Source: Phytomonospora endophytica
Lineage (GTDB): Bacteria > Actinomycetota > Actinomycetes > Mycobacteriales > Micromonosporaceae
Assembly: GCF_014202425.1 (NCBI RefSeq)
Contig: NZ_JACHGT010000006.1
Span: 62,001-126,000, forward strand
Direction of reading: 5' to 3'
DNA length: 64,000 bases
Shown here: piece by piece, positions 1 to 9,181 of the stretch
Position numbering within the stretch: position 1 is the stretch's first letter
How the letters are laid out: each line of letters starts with the position of its first letter
Notes under the pieces: model-generated
Seen by the model: only the letters and a program-made list of their open reading frames with translations
Database searches by the model: none
Told to the model about the DNA's origin: nothing
Program-made: the position numbers and the translations under genes

Positions 1-544
1 CGCCGCCCGTCCCGATCGCCGTGCTTTCCACCAGTGCGAAGCGTGTGGCGTCCACATCCCCTTCGAACATGGGCTTTCCGGTGCCGAGGACGAGCGGGTA
101 GAGCTTCACGATGAGCTCGTCGATCTCGCCGAAGAGGCTCCCGGCCAGTTTCGAGCCGCCCGCCAGCCAGATGTCGCCGCCCTCGCGTGCCTTGAGTTCG
201 CGCACCGTCGCGACCGGGTCGGCGACGACATGGACGCGCGGATCCCCTGTGTCGCCAAGGGATGTGGAGACGACGTACTGCTCCAGGTGCGCGTACGGGC
301 TGCTGATCCCCTCGGCGAGCGCGGGCTCGTAGGTGCCCCGGCCCTGGATGACGGTGTCGAAGCGTCCACTGGGGACGGTGACGCCGACGGCCTCGTGGAG
401 GTGGGTGGGGAGGGTCTGGGGGTACTCGGCGACGAGATGCTCGACGAGCCCGTCGGGAAGCGGGAAGAAGGCGGCGATCGAGCCGTCGGAGGCGGCGATG
501 AGACCGTCGATGCTCGCGCCGACGAAGTAGACGAGTTTGCGCAT
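1..544 (-). CDS. Dihydrofolate reductase family protein (RibD C-terminal-like), 3' end outside window
   Basis: The gene starts at 544 (reads MRKLVYFVGASIDGLIAASD) and runs off the left edge, so about 181 residues of the N-terminal and central part are visible and the C-terminus is missing. The opening strand followed by SIDG, the stretch DTVIQGRGTYEPAL, and WLAGGSKLAGSLF with a following EL-I-LYPLVLGTGKP segment are typical of the RibD C-terminal/DHFR-like fold, a cytoplasmic NADPH-dependent reductase family. Members range from riboflavin-pathway reductases to uncharacterised stress proteins; the substrate cannot be told here. An upstream hairpin at 567-593 separates it from the efflux gene, so it probably has its own promoter in the short gap 545-611. 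Confidence 0.85.
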   Translation of the reverse strand, partial: MRKLVYFVGASIDGLIAASDGSIAAFFPLPDGLVEHLVAEYPQTLPTHLHEAVGVTVPSGRFDTVIQGRGTYEPALAEGISSPYAHLEQYVVSTSLGDTGDPRVHVVADPVATVRELKAREGGDIWLAGGSKLAGSLFGEIDELIVKLYPLVLGTGKPMFEGDVDATRFALVESTAIGTGG

Positions 545-566
545 CGGACCATGATCACACGAAAAG

Positions 567-593
567 GCCCCCGGCCTCATCGAGGCCGGGGGC
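567..593 (-). terminator. Intrinsic terminator of the efflux gene
   Basis: Perfect 12-bp inverted repeat: GCCCCCGGCCTC at 567-578 and its complement at 582-593, with a 3-base loop. On the minus strand it is followed by CTTTTC, giving a standard hairpin plus T-run directly downstream of the MFS stop codon. Confidence 0.8.
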
Positions 594-611
594 TCCGTCC
601 GCCCGGACGAC

Positions 612-2126
612 TCAGTGGATCGCGGCCGCGAGCGGCTCGGCGGTCTCGCCCTCGACGGCGGCGTCGGCCTTGCGGTCCTTCATGACGACCAGCGCCAGCA
701 GCGCCGCCGCGAAGACCCCGATCGCGCCGATCACGAAGGTCGTCGACATGCCCGACACGAAGGCCTCGCGGGCCGCGGTGGCCAGGCCGGAATCGCCTGT
801 CGTGGCGGCGGTCCCGATGGCGTCGGTGATGGAGGCGCGGGCCGGTTCGGGCGTGCTCTCGGGCATCGCGTCACCGAAGTTGGTGACCAGGACGCTGCCG
901 AGGATCGCCACGCCGAGGGCCGCGCCGGCCTGCTGGACGGTGTCGTTGAGGGCCGAACCGACCCCGGCGTGTTCGGCCGGGACGGCGCCCATCAGCGCGG
1001 TCACCGCGGCGGGCTGGGCGAGTCCGGCGCCGACCCCGAAGACCACCAGGGCCGCCGCGACGGTGACGAAGCCCGTGTCGGAGGACAGGGTCGTGAAGAA
1101 CAGGAACCCGCCGGACAGGACCAGCAGACCCGCGACGGTCATCGCCCGGTTGCCGATCTTCATGCCGAGGGTCGCGCCGAAGGAGTTGGTGATGATGACC
1201 GCGATCGCCATCGGGATCATCGCCAGGCCGGTCTCGGTCGGCGTGTAGTCGAGCACGAGCTGGAGGTACTGGGTCAGCGCCAGCAGCAGTCCGCCGTTGG
1301 CGACCTGGACCAGCACCAGCGAGAGGCTGCCACCGGAGAAGTTGCGGTTGCGGAACAGGCTCAGCGGGACCATCGGCGAGTCGGTGCGCAGTTCCCAGAT
1401 CACGAAGGCGGTGAGGCCGACGACGGCGGCGGCGAGGGCGATGAGGACCGTCGTGTCGCCGAGTCCCTTGGTGGGCGCCTCGATGATGACCCAGACCAGC
1501 GCGGTGAGGCCGACCATCGACAGCAGCGCGCCGAAGTAGTCGGGCTTGCGGTACGCGCTCCTCGACTCGGGCATGAGGGTCAGCGCGGCGACGATCGCGA
1601 TGATGACGATCGGGACGTTGATCAGGAAGACCGAGCCCCACCAGAACTTCGCGATCAGCGCGCCGCCGAAGACCGGTCCGCCGATCAGGCCGACCATCAG
1701 CACCGAGCTCCAGATGGACATCGCCTTGCGGCGCTCCTTGTCGTCGAAGACGGTGATGAGGATCGACAGCGTCGAGGGCATGACCAGGGCGCCGCCGATG
1801 CCCATGAGGACGCGGCCGCCGATGAGCTGCTCGGGGGTGGAGGCGTAGGTGGCCAGCAGTGACGCGATCCCGAAGATCGCCAGTCCGATCACCATTATCC
1901 TTCTGCGCCCGTAGCGGTCGGACAGGCTTCCGGCGGTCAGCAGCAGCCCGGCGAACACGAGGATGTAGCCCTCGATGATCCATTGGATGTCCTGCGCGGT
2001 GGCGCCGAGATCCTGGGTGAGGGGCGGGATGGCGACGGTGAGGACGCCGTTGTCGACGACGAGCACGAGCGTGCTCAGGCACAGCACGACGAGGATGAGC
2101 CAGCGTCGGGGGTGGAGGTTCGACAT
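612..2126 (-). CDS. MFS drug efflux transporter, DHA2 (14-helix) family
   Basis: Encodes 504 residues starting MSNLHPRRWLILVVLCLSTL, preceded by an AAGGAAAG ribosome site. The first helix contains LVVDNGVLTVAIPPLTQDLG and the loop after helix 2 contains GSLSDRYGRRRIMV, the MFS signature; helix 5 has GPVFGGALI, motif C of drug-proton antiporters. Length and hydrophobic pattern fit the 14-helix EmrB/QacA group, which exports toxic compounds across the plasma membrane with proton exchange. A TetR-type regulator is transcribed divergently 130 bases away and the gap contains paired palindromes, so expression is probably repressed by that regulator and induced by an exported compound. The actual drug substrate is not readable. 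Confidence 0.92.
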   Translation of the reverse strand: MSNLHPRRWLILVVLCLSTLVLVVDNGVLTVAIPPLTQDLGATAQDIQWIIEGYILVFAGLLLTAGSLSDRYGRRRIMVIGLAIFGIASLLATYASTPEQLIGGRVLMGIGGALVMPSTLSILITVFDDKERRKAMSIWSSVLMVGLIGGPVFGGALIAKFWWGSVFLINVPIVIIAIVAALTLMPESRSAYRKPDYFGALLSMVGLTALVWVIIEAPTKGLGDTTVLIALAAAVVGLTAFVIWELRTDSPMVPLSLFRNRNFSGGSLSLVLVQVANGGLLLALTQYLQLVLDYTPTETGLAMIPMAIAVIITNSFGATLGMKIGNRAMTVAGLLVLSGGFLFFTTLSSDTGFVTVAAALVVFGVGAGLAQPAAVTALMGAVPAEHAGVGSALNDTVQQAGAALGVAILGSVLVTNFGDAMPESTPEPARASITDAIGTAATTGDSGLATAAREAFVSGMSTTFVIGAIGVFAAALLALVVMKDRKADAAVEGETAEPLAAAIH

Positions 2127-2153
2127 CGTTTCTTTCCTTCCGGGCGGATGGTT

Positions 2154-2225
2154 GCGCACACTGTGCGCGGCATGGGCACAACGTACCACGCGATCTGGAC
2201 GTGCGCAACGGCGCACGGTGTGCGC
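2154..2225. promoter_or_regulatory. Two TetR-type operators between the divergent efflux and tetR genes
   Basis: Two near-identical 15-bp palindromes lie in the 130-bp divergent gap: GCGCACACTGTGCGC at 2154-2168 and GCGCACGGTGTGCGC at 2211-2225. A further half-site GTGCGC at 2201-2206 makes an overlapping dyad with the second. A -10-like TATAGT at 2226-2231 immediately follows the second operator and would serve the tetR gene, so binding would occlude both promoters. The match of the two sites to each other is seen directly; the bound protein is inferred from position. Confidence 0.8.
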
Positions 2226-2256
2226 TATAGTGAACGTGGACGAGAGGAGCACGAAC

Positions 2257-2985
2257 ATGCAGGACAAGCAGGCGATCCCCTCGGTGTGGACCCGCCCCAA
2301 GAAGAAGAAGGAGCAACCGGCCCTCAGCGTCGAGCACATCGTCGCCGAGGCCATCGGGCTCCTCGACGAGGAAGGCATCGAGCAGCTGAGCATGCGCAAG
2401 CTCGGCGCCCGCATGAACGCCGGCGCGACCTCCCTCTACCGCCACGTCGCCAACAAGGACGAGCTCATCGAGCTGGTCGTCGACGAGGTCTACGGCGAAC
2501 TCACCGTTCCGAAGGTCACCACGCCCGAGCGGTGGCGCGAGAACGCGACCGAGGTCGCCGGGAGCCTGCGCGCGATGATGCTGCGCCACCCCTGGGTCGG
2601 GACGGTGCTGGGGCAGGTCGGGCTGAAGTCGCTCGGCCCGAACCTCGCCCGCCTGTCGGGGGAGTTCATGGCCGTCTTCCAGGCCGCCGGATTCCCCGTC
2701 CTGGACGCCGACAAGGTCATGAACACGCTGATCTCGTACGTCATCGGCATGGCGACGAGCGAGGCCGCGTGGCTCCAGCTCGTCACGCGATCCGGCAAGA
2801 CCGAGGCGGAATGGGTCGCCGAGCTGCTGCCCCGGGCGATCGAGGCGGCCGCCGACCGCGCCGACCTCGCCGAGCCCCTCCTGGCCAGCTCCGGCGTCGA
2901 CCCGGCCGTCGTCCGCGACGACAACTTCGCCTACGGGCTGGAGACCGTCCTCGACGGCTGCGCGGCGAGGCTGGCGCGCCTGTAG
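2257..2985 (+). CDS. TetR-family repressor with TetR_C-type ligand domain
   Basis: Encodes 242 residues from ATG 2257, preceded by GAGAGGAG at 2242-2249. After a basic lysine-rich stretch (KKKKEQPALS), the helix-turn-helix lies around residues 30-75 with LGARMNAGATSLYRHVANKD, the canonical TetR recognition helix pattern. The remainder is an all-helical ligand-binding domain resembling the class exemplified by tetracycline repressors, with GLLDEEGIEQLSMRKLG in the first helices. It is divergent from the DHA2 efflux gene and shares its operator region, so it most likely represses both itself and the transporter. The inducing ligand is unknown. Confidence 0.92.
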   Translation: MQDKQAIPSVWTRPKKKKEQPALSVEHIVAEAIGLLDEEGIEQLSMRKLGARMNAGATSLYRHVANKDELIELVVDEVYGELTVPKVTTPERWRENATEVAGSLRAMMLRHPWVGTVLGQVGLKSLGPNLARLSGEFMAVFQAAGFPVLDADKVMNTLISYVIGMATSEAAWLQLVTRSGKTEAEWVAELLPRAIEAAADRADLAEPLLASSGVDPAVVRDDNFAYGLETVLDGCAARLARL

Positions 2986-3138
2986 CCGCATCGGGCGCCC
3001 CCGCCGGCCTTCCGGGGGCGCCTGCGCGCGGTGCCGCGCCTCCCCGCGTCGCGGCCTTGCCGCGTGACCTGTCGAGAACTCGCCGGGAGGCGCGGACATC
3101 CGCTCCCGTCGAGCGTAGGTCCCGTCGGGCGAAGAGAT

Positions 3139-3202
3139 CTTGAGCGCTTCTTGAGCGCCGACTGGACGCCGCCGGGCCCCGGCTTGTAGCGTGCAGGAGT
3201 CC
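3139..3202 (+). promoter_or_regulatory. Candidate promoter and regulatory repeats upstream of rox
   Basis: CTTGAGCGC occurs twice with an 11-bp period (3139-3147 and 3150-3158), the spacing expected for same-face binding of a tandem-site regulator. Downstream, TGGACG (3163-3168) and TAGCGT (3187-3192) are separated by 18 bases and could be -35/-10. An imperfect dyad CTTGTAGCGTGCAGG (3183-3197) overlaps the -10. Rifamycin-inactivating genes of actinomycetes are known to carry a 19-bp rifamycin-associated element upstream; whether this dyad is that element cannot be settled by eye. Confidence 0.4.
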
Positions 3203-3230
3203 GTGACATCGCCTAGGGAGGTGAGCCCCC

Positions 3231-3290
3231 ATGAACCCAGTATCGAAGTGGGTGCTCTCCACGCGTGTCACGGCCGGGCGAACGACGTAG
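3231..3290 (+). CDS. Short leader ORF (19 aa) upstream of rox
   Basis: ATG at 3231 follows a strong Shine-Dalgarno sequence GGGAGGTGAG and encodes MNPVSKWVLSTRVTAGRTT before TAG at 3288-3290. It lies 42 bases before the rox start and is in the same frame as it, separated only by that single TAG codon. The very good ribosome site argues for translation. It could regulate rox by translational coupling or attenuation, or be an ordinary uORF; no hairpin with a T-run was found between it and rox. I do not recognise the peptide family. Confidence 0.5.
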   Translation: MNPVSKWVLSTRVTAGRTT

Positions 3291-4790
<1,500 letters not shown>

Positions 4791-4797
4791 CCCGTCC

Positions 4798-4830
4798 GAC
4801 GCCCCCTGCGCTTCCACGGCAGGGGGCGTC
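4798..4830. terminator. Convergent terminator between rox and the HAD gene
   Basis: Perfect 12-bp inverted repeat GACGCCCCCTGC (4798-4809) and GCAGGGGGCGTC (4819-4830) with a 9-base loop, placed between two convergent genes and able to serve both. Confidence 0.75.
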
Positions 4831-5470
4831 AGGTCACGCCGAGGACGATGCCCTGCAGTTCACGCAGCGACGCGATACGACGCGCCGCCCGCGAGAAGTC
4901 CTGCGCCCGAGTGAAACCGCTGTCGACGACGACGCAGTCGATCCCGGCCGCCACCGCCGAATCGAGGCCGCGGACCGAGTCCTCCACGACCAGCGTTTCC
5001 TCCCTGGAGGCCCCGAACCGCGCCAACCCGGCCAGATACGGCTCCGGATGCGGCTTCGTGCGGGTGAAGTTCTCACGCATGAGGACGAAGTCCATGAAAC
5101 GCCGAATGTCGCGGCCTTCGTGAATGAGCTCGAAATCCACCCGCTTGGACATCGTCACGATTGCCATGCGGACATGTCCCGCCAGCTCCGCCAGGACGTC
5201 GACGACCCCCTCGATCTCGATGGACTCCGTCCGGAGGTAGTCCTGGTAGTAGCCGTTCCGGGCCACCCGCAGCTCGTCGACGGTCCGCTCATCAACACCC
5301 GCCGCCCTGGCCTGAGCCCACGTGCCAAGACCCGCGGTCACATCGCGGAGGTATCGCGTCTTGTCCAAGGGCAGCCCGACGTCAGCGAGGGCACGCTCCC
5401 CGGCCCTGAAGTACCAGACCTCGGTGTCGACGAGAACCCCGTCGTGATCGAAGAGGATGTACTTCTTCAC
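4829..5470 (-). CDS. HAD-superfamily phosphatase, beta-phosphoglucomutase-like subfamily
   Basis: Encodes 213 residues from GTG 5470. The four HAD motifs are visible: FDHDGVLVDTE near the start (nucleophile Asp and general-acid Asp), IVTMSKR (motif II Thr), TKPHPEPYLAGL (motif III Lys) and VVEDSVRGLDSAVAAGI (motif IV acidic pair). The helical cap between motifs I and II fits subfamily IA, as in phosphoglycolate phosphatases and beta-phosphoglucomutases. It hydrolyses or transfers phosphate on a small cytoplasmic substrate that cannot be named. Its C-terminal end meets the rox terminator; no gene lies just upstream to suggest a pathway. Confidence 0.88.
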   Translation of the reverse strand: MKKYILFDHDGVLVDTEVWYFRAGERALADVGLPLDKTRYLRDVTAGLGTWAQARAAGVDERTVDELRVARNGYYQDYLRTESIEIEGVVDVLAELAGHVRMAIVTMSKRVDFELIHEGRDIRRFMDFVLMRENFTRTKPHPEPYLAGLARFGASREETLVVEDSVRGLDSAVAAGIDCVVVDSGFTRAQDFSRAARRIASLRELQGIVLGVT

Positions 5471-5830
5471 GGCCCCGGCCCTCCCGCACTCGCGCCCACG
5501 ACGGCCAGCATGACCCACCCGGACGCCCTCGCCGGATGCGGCCTCGCCCCGCGCGTGGCGGACCACGAGCGACGTGGCGGCCAACCTGCGGGTGGGGATA
5601 TCGACGGTCGGCGACTGCCGTCGCCGCAGCCCGACGAGGCCCTTGGCCGAACGCTCCCCTGGAGCCCCCGCCGGATCGTCGCGTGGCGCCAGAAGCGCCC
5701 TGGCCCAGACGTCGGCGGCGGAGCTCGAATCAGCTGCCCAGCGGCAGCTCGGTCGCCCACCGTTCTCCCCGGCCACTCCCTGGCGGCAGGCAGCGTCCAA
5801 GCGGCCCCGGCGGGACACGCGGTACGCACA
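5471..5830. other. Gene-free interval between HAD gene and tRNA terminator
   Basis: About 360 bases without a convincing gene. Open frames exist on both strands but show no recognisable domain, no ribosome sites and arginine/proline-rich composition typical of antisense reading in GC-rich DNA. The HAD promoter presumably lies at its left end. Confidence 0.5.
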
Positions 5831-5877
5831 GAAGAACGCCCTCGATCCGCATTTTCGCAGGTCAATGGGCGTTCTTC
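5831..5877 (-). terminator. Hairpin downstream of tRNA-Ser(TGA)
   Basis: Perfect 11-bp inverted repeat GAAGAACGCCC (5831-5841) and GGGCGTTCTTC (5867-5877), 12 bases beyond the tRNA 3' end on the minus strand. It probably ends the tRNA transcript, although the 25-base loop is long. Confidence 0.6.
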
Positions 5878-5888
5878 GTACTCCAGAG

Positions 5889-5975
5889 CGGAAGCTGTGG
5901 GATTCGAACCCACGGAGGCTATGACACCTCAGCAGTTTTCAAGACTGCCGCCCTCGGCCACTAGGCGAAGCTTCC
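5889..5975 (-). tRNA. tRNA-Ser (anticodon TGA)
   Basis: An 87-base class II tRNA read on the minus strand. The acceptor arm is GGAAGCT (5' end at 5975) pairing with AGCTTCC (5896-5890), discriminator G at 5889. The anticodon loop reads CTTGAAA, giving TGA, followed by a long variable arm and the T-loop GGGTTCGAATCCC. Type and length fit serine. The 3' CCA is not encoded. Confidence 0.95.
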
Positions 5976-6064
5976 CGGTTCGCGGCCGGTGCCGTGCCGG
6001 TCGCCGTGGCGGGCTCGGCGCGTGCCGGGACCGCTGTCCCAGTTTGCCAGATAGCATCGCGATC

Positions 6065-7033
6065 ATGCGAGCGGTGGTGGCGAGCGAGCCGGGCGGTCCC
6101 GAGGTCTTGGCGTGGACGGAGGTCCCCGACGCGGTCGCCGGGGCGGGCGAGGTCCTCATCCGCGTCGCGGCGGCGGGCGTGAACCGCGCCGACCTGCTCC
6201 AGCGCCAGGGGCACTATCCGCCGCCGGCGGGGGCGCCGTCGTACCCGGGCCTGGAGTGCTCGGGGACGATCGTCGAGGTCGGTGACGGGGTGACACGCTG
6301 GCGGACCGGCGACGAGGTGTGCGCGCTGCTGTCGGGCGGCGGATACGCCGAGCTCGTCGCGGTCGACGCCGGCCTCGTCATGTCCGTCCCCAGTGGAGTG
6401 TCGACTGTGGATGCGGCCGGCCTGCCGGAGGTGGCTGCGACGGTCTGGTCCAATGTCTTCGCCGCCGCCGCGCTGGCGGCCGGCGAGACGTTCCTCGTCC
6501 ACGGCGGGGGTGGCGGCATCGGCACCTTCGCCATCCAGCTCGCCGTCGCCCGCACCGCCCGCGTCTTCACCACGGCCCGCTCCGAAAGCCACGAGCGGCT
6601 GCGCGCGCTCGGCGCCGAGGTCGCCATCGACTACCGCGAGGGCCGCTTCGCCGACATCGTCCGCGAACTCGGCGGCGCCGACGTCATCCTCGACAACATG
6701 GGCGCGGCCTACCTCGCCCCCAACATCGACGCGCTGGCCCCGGACGGCCGCATCGTCGTCATCGGCATGCAGGGCGGCCGCAAAGGCGACCTCGACCTTG
6801 GCCGCCTGATGGCCAAGCGCGGCACGATCCACGCCGCCGGGCTGCGAGCCCGCCCACTGCGGCAACGAGTGTCCATTGTGGCCGACGTCGAATCGCAGGT
6901 GTGGCCGCACATCGCCGACGGCACGGTCGCGCCCGTCGTCGACACCCACATCCCGATGAGCGAGGCTTCCGAGGCGCACGCGCGGATGGAGCGAGGCGGG
7001 CACGTCGGCAAGATCCTGCTGACGACCGGCTAG
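6065..7033 (+). CDS. NAD(P)H quinone oxidoreductase, zinc-independent MDR family
   Basis: Encodes 322 residues, MRAVVASEPGGPEVLAWTEV onward. N-terminal GroES-like domain has GVNRADLLQRQGHYPPPAG and YPGLECSGTIVEVG; the Rossmann part has LVHGGGGGIGTFAIQLA, the NADPH-binding glycine motif of TP53I3/QorA-type quinone reductases. No zinc-ligand cysteine cluster is present. It would reduce quinones or enones with NADPH in the cytoplasm. TAGCAT at 6052-6057 is a -10-like element ending 7 bases before the ATG and there is no Shine-Dalgarno sequence, so the transcript is probably leaderless. It lies alone downstream of, and divergent from, the tRNA. Confidence 0.9.
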   Translation: MRAVVASEPGGPEVLAWTEVPDAVAGAGEVLIRVAAAGVNRADLLQRQGHYPPPAGAPSYPGLECSGTIVEVGDGVTRWRTGDEVCALLSGGGYAELVAVDAGLVMSVPSGVSTVDAAGLPEVAATVWSNVFAAAALAAGETFLVHGGGGGIGTFAIQLAVARTARVFTTARSESHERLRALGAEVAIDYREGRFADIVRELGGADVILDNMGAAYLAPNIDALAPDGRIVVIGMQGGRKGDLDLGRLMAKRGTIHAAGLRARPLRQRVSIVADVESQVWPHIADGTVAPVVDTHIPMSEASEAHARMERGGHVGKILLTTG

Positions 7034-7189
7034 TCCCAAAGCCTTCGCGCCTCGGCCGCCTTGACCAAGTACGCCTCCGCGTCGGCGTTCGTGCTCGCCG
7101 TGACACCGTTCATCGGCGTCCTGGTCCGGCGCGACGATGCCCGTTCGCCACGGCCGCACTCACCGCACAGTGACCCGCGCGGGCGTCGC

Positions 7190-8083
7190 TCAGGCGAGCC
7201 CGACGAGTCGCGCCAGCAGGTAGGCCTCGGTTCCGGCGAGCCCGACCGAACAGAACAGCGCACCCGCCGAGTGCGGCGCCTCGCCGGCGAGCACCGATCC
7301 CAATGACACCACCCGTCCCTCGTGCGGCGTCCCCGCCAGTACGAAGGGCGGGTCATAGTCGTGGAGCTGCGCGACCGAGTCGGTGGTGACCAGCCGGGCG
7401 CGTTCGGCCAGCGACACGTCGAACTCGGCGCGGCCGTACTGTTTCGGCCCGAGCGTCGAGACGAAGGCCTCGGGGTCGATGGCGGCGGTGTCGAGCACCG
7501 ATTCACCGGAACTCGTTGCCAGCACGACGATCTCGGCGCCCTCGGCGGCGGCCTCGGCCGTGTTCACGGCCTGCACGTCGATGCCGTAGCGCTCGGCGGC
7601 GTTGGTCGCGAAGGCGTGGCGGCGCTCGGAGTTGCGGCTGTACACCCGCACTCTCGACAGTGGACGGACGGCGTTGATCGCCCACAACTGCATCCACGCC
7701 TGCGGTCCGGTGCCGATGATGCCGGCGACGGAGGCCGTCGGCGCGGCCAGGGCGTCGGCGGCGACACCGCCGATCGCGCCGGTGCGCATCCGCCCGAGAT
7801 CGTGCCCGATCGCGATTCCGGCAACGGATCCGTCCGAGCCGTCGTGCACCACGACGAGTTGTTCGCCGCCTTTGATCGTGTCGTAGGAGCGGTAACCGAA
7901 CCACTTGTCGCCCAGTCGCCCGGTCGTGTAGATGAGGTTCCCGTCGCCGAGTTCGGTGTGCACGCGCGGGGGCGCGGTGAGTTCGCCGCGGTGGGCGGCG
8001 AGGATCGCGTCGCGGCATACGGCGACGGTGCCCGCCGCGTCGATCAGGCCGGGGAGGTCTGCGTCGGTCAGTACGGTCGCCAT
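7190..8083 (-). CDS. Ornithine cyclodeaminase / mu-crystallin family protein
   Basis: Encodes 297 residues from ATG 8083. Family hallmarks are PRVHTELGDGNLIYTTGRLG near the N-terminus, GYRSYDTIKGGEQLVVVHDG, and the Rossmann motif ASVAGIIGTGPQAWMQLWAI around residues 115-135, followed by RVRVYSRNSERRHAFA. The family includes ornithine cyclodeaminase, alanine dehydrogenase and ketimine reductases, all NAD(P)-dependent enzymes of amino acid or imine metabolism; this member's substrate is not evident. The gene starts 9 bases after the stop of a TetR-type regulator, so the two form an operon, probably controlled by the palindromes at 8675-8721. Confidence 0.88.
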   Translation of the reverse strand: MATVLTDADLPGLIDAAGTVAVCRDAILAAHRGELTAPPRVHTELGDGNLIYTTGRLGDKWFGYRSYDTIKGGEQLVVVHDGSDGSVAGIAIGHDLGRMRTGAIGGVAADALAAPTASVAGIIGTGPQAWMQLWAINAVRPLSRVRVYSRNSERRHAFATNAAERYGIDVQAVNTAEAAAEGAEIVVLATSSGESVLDTAAIDPEAFVSTLGPKQYGRAEFDVSLAERARLVTTDSVAQLHDYDPPFVLAGTPHEGRVVSLGSVLAGEAPHSAGALFCSVGLAGTEAYLLARLVGLA

Positions 8084-8092
8084 CCCCCGAGC

Positions 8093-8677
8093 CTATGGGA
8101 TGCGCAGCCCCGCGAGGAGCCCTTCGAGTGCCGCGGCCGTCTCGTCGAGGGACGCGTCGTCCGGTTCCTGCGCGAGCCAGAGCGCGGCCTCGTTCATCGC
8201 GCCCGACAGCAGCCGCGCGATGGGCGTGACGGGCCCCGAGGCGATGACCCCCGCCGACATCAGCCCGCACAGCGCCTCGCGCAGGTGGCGCGCGGAGGCC
8301 GCGTCGTCCATGTCGCGCCACTCGTTCCAGCCGAGCACGGCCGGCGCGTCGACCAGGACGATGCGGCGGATCTCCGGGTCGGCCCCGGCGGCGAGGAAGG
8401 CGCGGCAGCCGGCCACGAACGAGTCCCAGGGGTCGGCGACGGCGTCGGCGGCCGCCGCGACCCGGGTGCCCAGCTCCTCTTGGGTCTCGCGCACGACGGC
8501 GGTGAACAGCCCGGCCTTGCTGCCGAAGTGGTGGTAGGCGGCGCCCTTGGTGACGCCGACGGCCTTGGCGACGTCGTCGAAGACCACGGCGTGGTACCCG
8601 TCGGCGGCGAAGCGGCGGCGTCCTTCGGCGAGCAGCGCCCGGCGCGTCTGCTCACGTTGTTCGACCCTGGTTGACAT
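8093..8677 (-). CDS. TetR-family transcriptional regulator
   Basis: Encodes 194 residues beginning [19 protein letters not shown]. The helix-turn-helix is at about residues 12-55 with [23 protein letters not shown], a textbook TetR DNA-binding segment; the C-terminal part is a helical dimerisation/ligand domain (TetR_C_33-like in style, not certain). It leads an operon with the ornithine-cyclodeaminase-like gene and is divergent from a glyoxalase-fold gene. Its start codon (plus-strand 8675-8677) lies inside an inverted repeat, and a second stronger palindrome lies 10 bases further on, which suggests autoregulation and co-regulation of the divergent gene. Confidence 0.9.
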   Translation of the reverse strand: MSTRVEQREQTRRALLAEGRRRFAADGYHAVVFDDVAKAVGVTKGAAYHHFGSKAGLFTAVVRETQEELGTRVAAAADAVADPWDSFVAGCRAFLAAGADPEIRRIVLVDAPAVLGWNEWRDMDDAASARHLREALCGLMSAGVIASGPVTPIARLLSGAMNEAALWLAQEPDDASLDETAAALEGLLAGLRIP

Positions 8678-8721
8678 ACCGAGAGTATGCCAGCTACCTT
8701 CACATACCCAAGGTATGTGAA
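8675..8721. promoter_or_regulatory. Paired operators in the TetR/glyoxalase divergent region
   Basis: A perfect palindrome with 10-bp arms TTCACATACC (8699-8708) and GGTATGTGAA (8712-8721) around CAA, and a weaker dyad CATAC (8675-8679)/GTATG (8685-8689). Both contain CATACC-type half-sites. They lie between the two divergent starts, the weaker one overlapping the tetR start codon. Binding by the adjacent TetR protein is inferred. Confidence 0.8.
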
Positions 8722-8740
8722 CGCGATCCGAGGAGAGACC

Positions 8741-9181
8741 ATGACCCTGCGCGGCTTCTACCCCGTCCTGTGCTCCGCCGACGTCGCCGCCGCCCGCGAC
8801 TTCTACGTGCGTCACTTCGGCTTCGAGGTCACCTTCGACGCCGACTGGTACGTCAGCCTCCGCCGAGCCGACGCGCACCACTACGAGCTGGCACTGCTAG
8901 ATCCGTCCCACCCCACCGTCCCCGCCGCCTACCGCAAGCCACTCCAAGGCGGTCTCCTGCTCAACGTCGAGGTCGACGACGTCGACGCCGAGTATCGGCG
9001 ACTCGTCGGAGACGAGGGCCTTGTCGAAGAGCTGTCGCTGAGGAGTGAGGAGTTCGGACAGCGGCACTTCATCGTCGCCGGACCCGACGGCGTGCTCATC
9101 GACGTGATCACCAACATCCCGCCCGGAGACGAGTTCGCGGCGAACTTCGCGGACGCGGGGACGAGCCCCGAACACGCGTAA
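8741..9181 (+). CDS. Glyoxalase/bleomycin-resistance/dioxygenase superfamily protein
   Basis: Encodes 146 residues from ATG 8741, preceded by CGAGGAGA. The pattern [29 protein letters not shown] and the closing REQ-like segment [19 protein letters not shown] is characteristic of the VOC (vicinal oxygen chelate) fold built from two beta-alpha-beta modules. These cytoplasmic proteins act as metal-dependent lyases or isomerases, dioxygenases, or simple drug-binding resistance proteins; which applies is not clear. It shares its operator region with a TetR/ornithine-cyclodeaminase-like operon, so all three are likely induced by the same signal. The gene end touches a decayed glycosyltransferase, marking the border of the accessory zone. 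Confidence 0.85.
   Translation: MTLRGFYPVLCSADVAAARDFYVRHFGFEVTFDADWYVSLRRADAHHYELALLDPSHPTVPAAYRKPLQGGLLLNVEVDDVDAEYRRLVGDEGLVEELSLRSEEFGQRHFIVAGPDGVLIDVITNIPPGDEFAANFADAGTSPEHA

Noticed and set aside
612-3099. Long arginine/glycine-rich frames antisense to or out of frame with the efflux and TetR genes
   Set aside because: They lack domains, ribosome sites and balanced composition, and result from high-GC third positions of real genes on the other strand or frame.
7030-7189. A short minus-strand frame ending EAYLVKAAEARRLWD after the quinone oxidoreductase
   Set aside because: Too short, no ribosome site and no recognised family; left unannotated.
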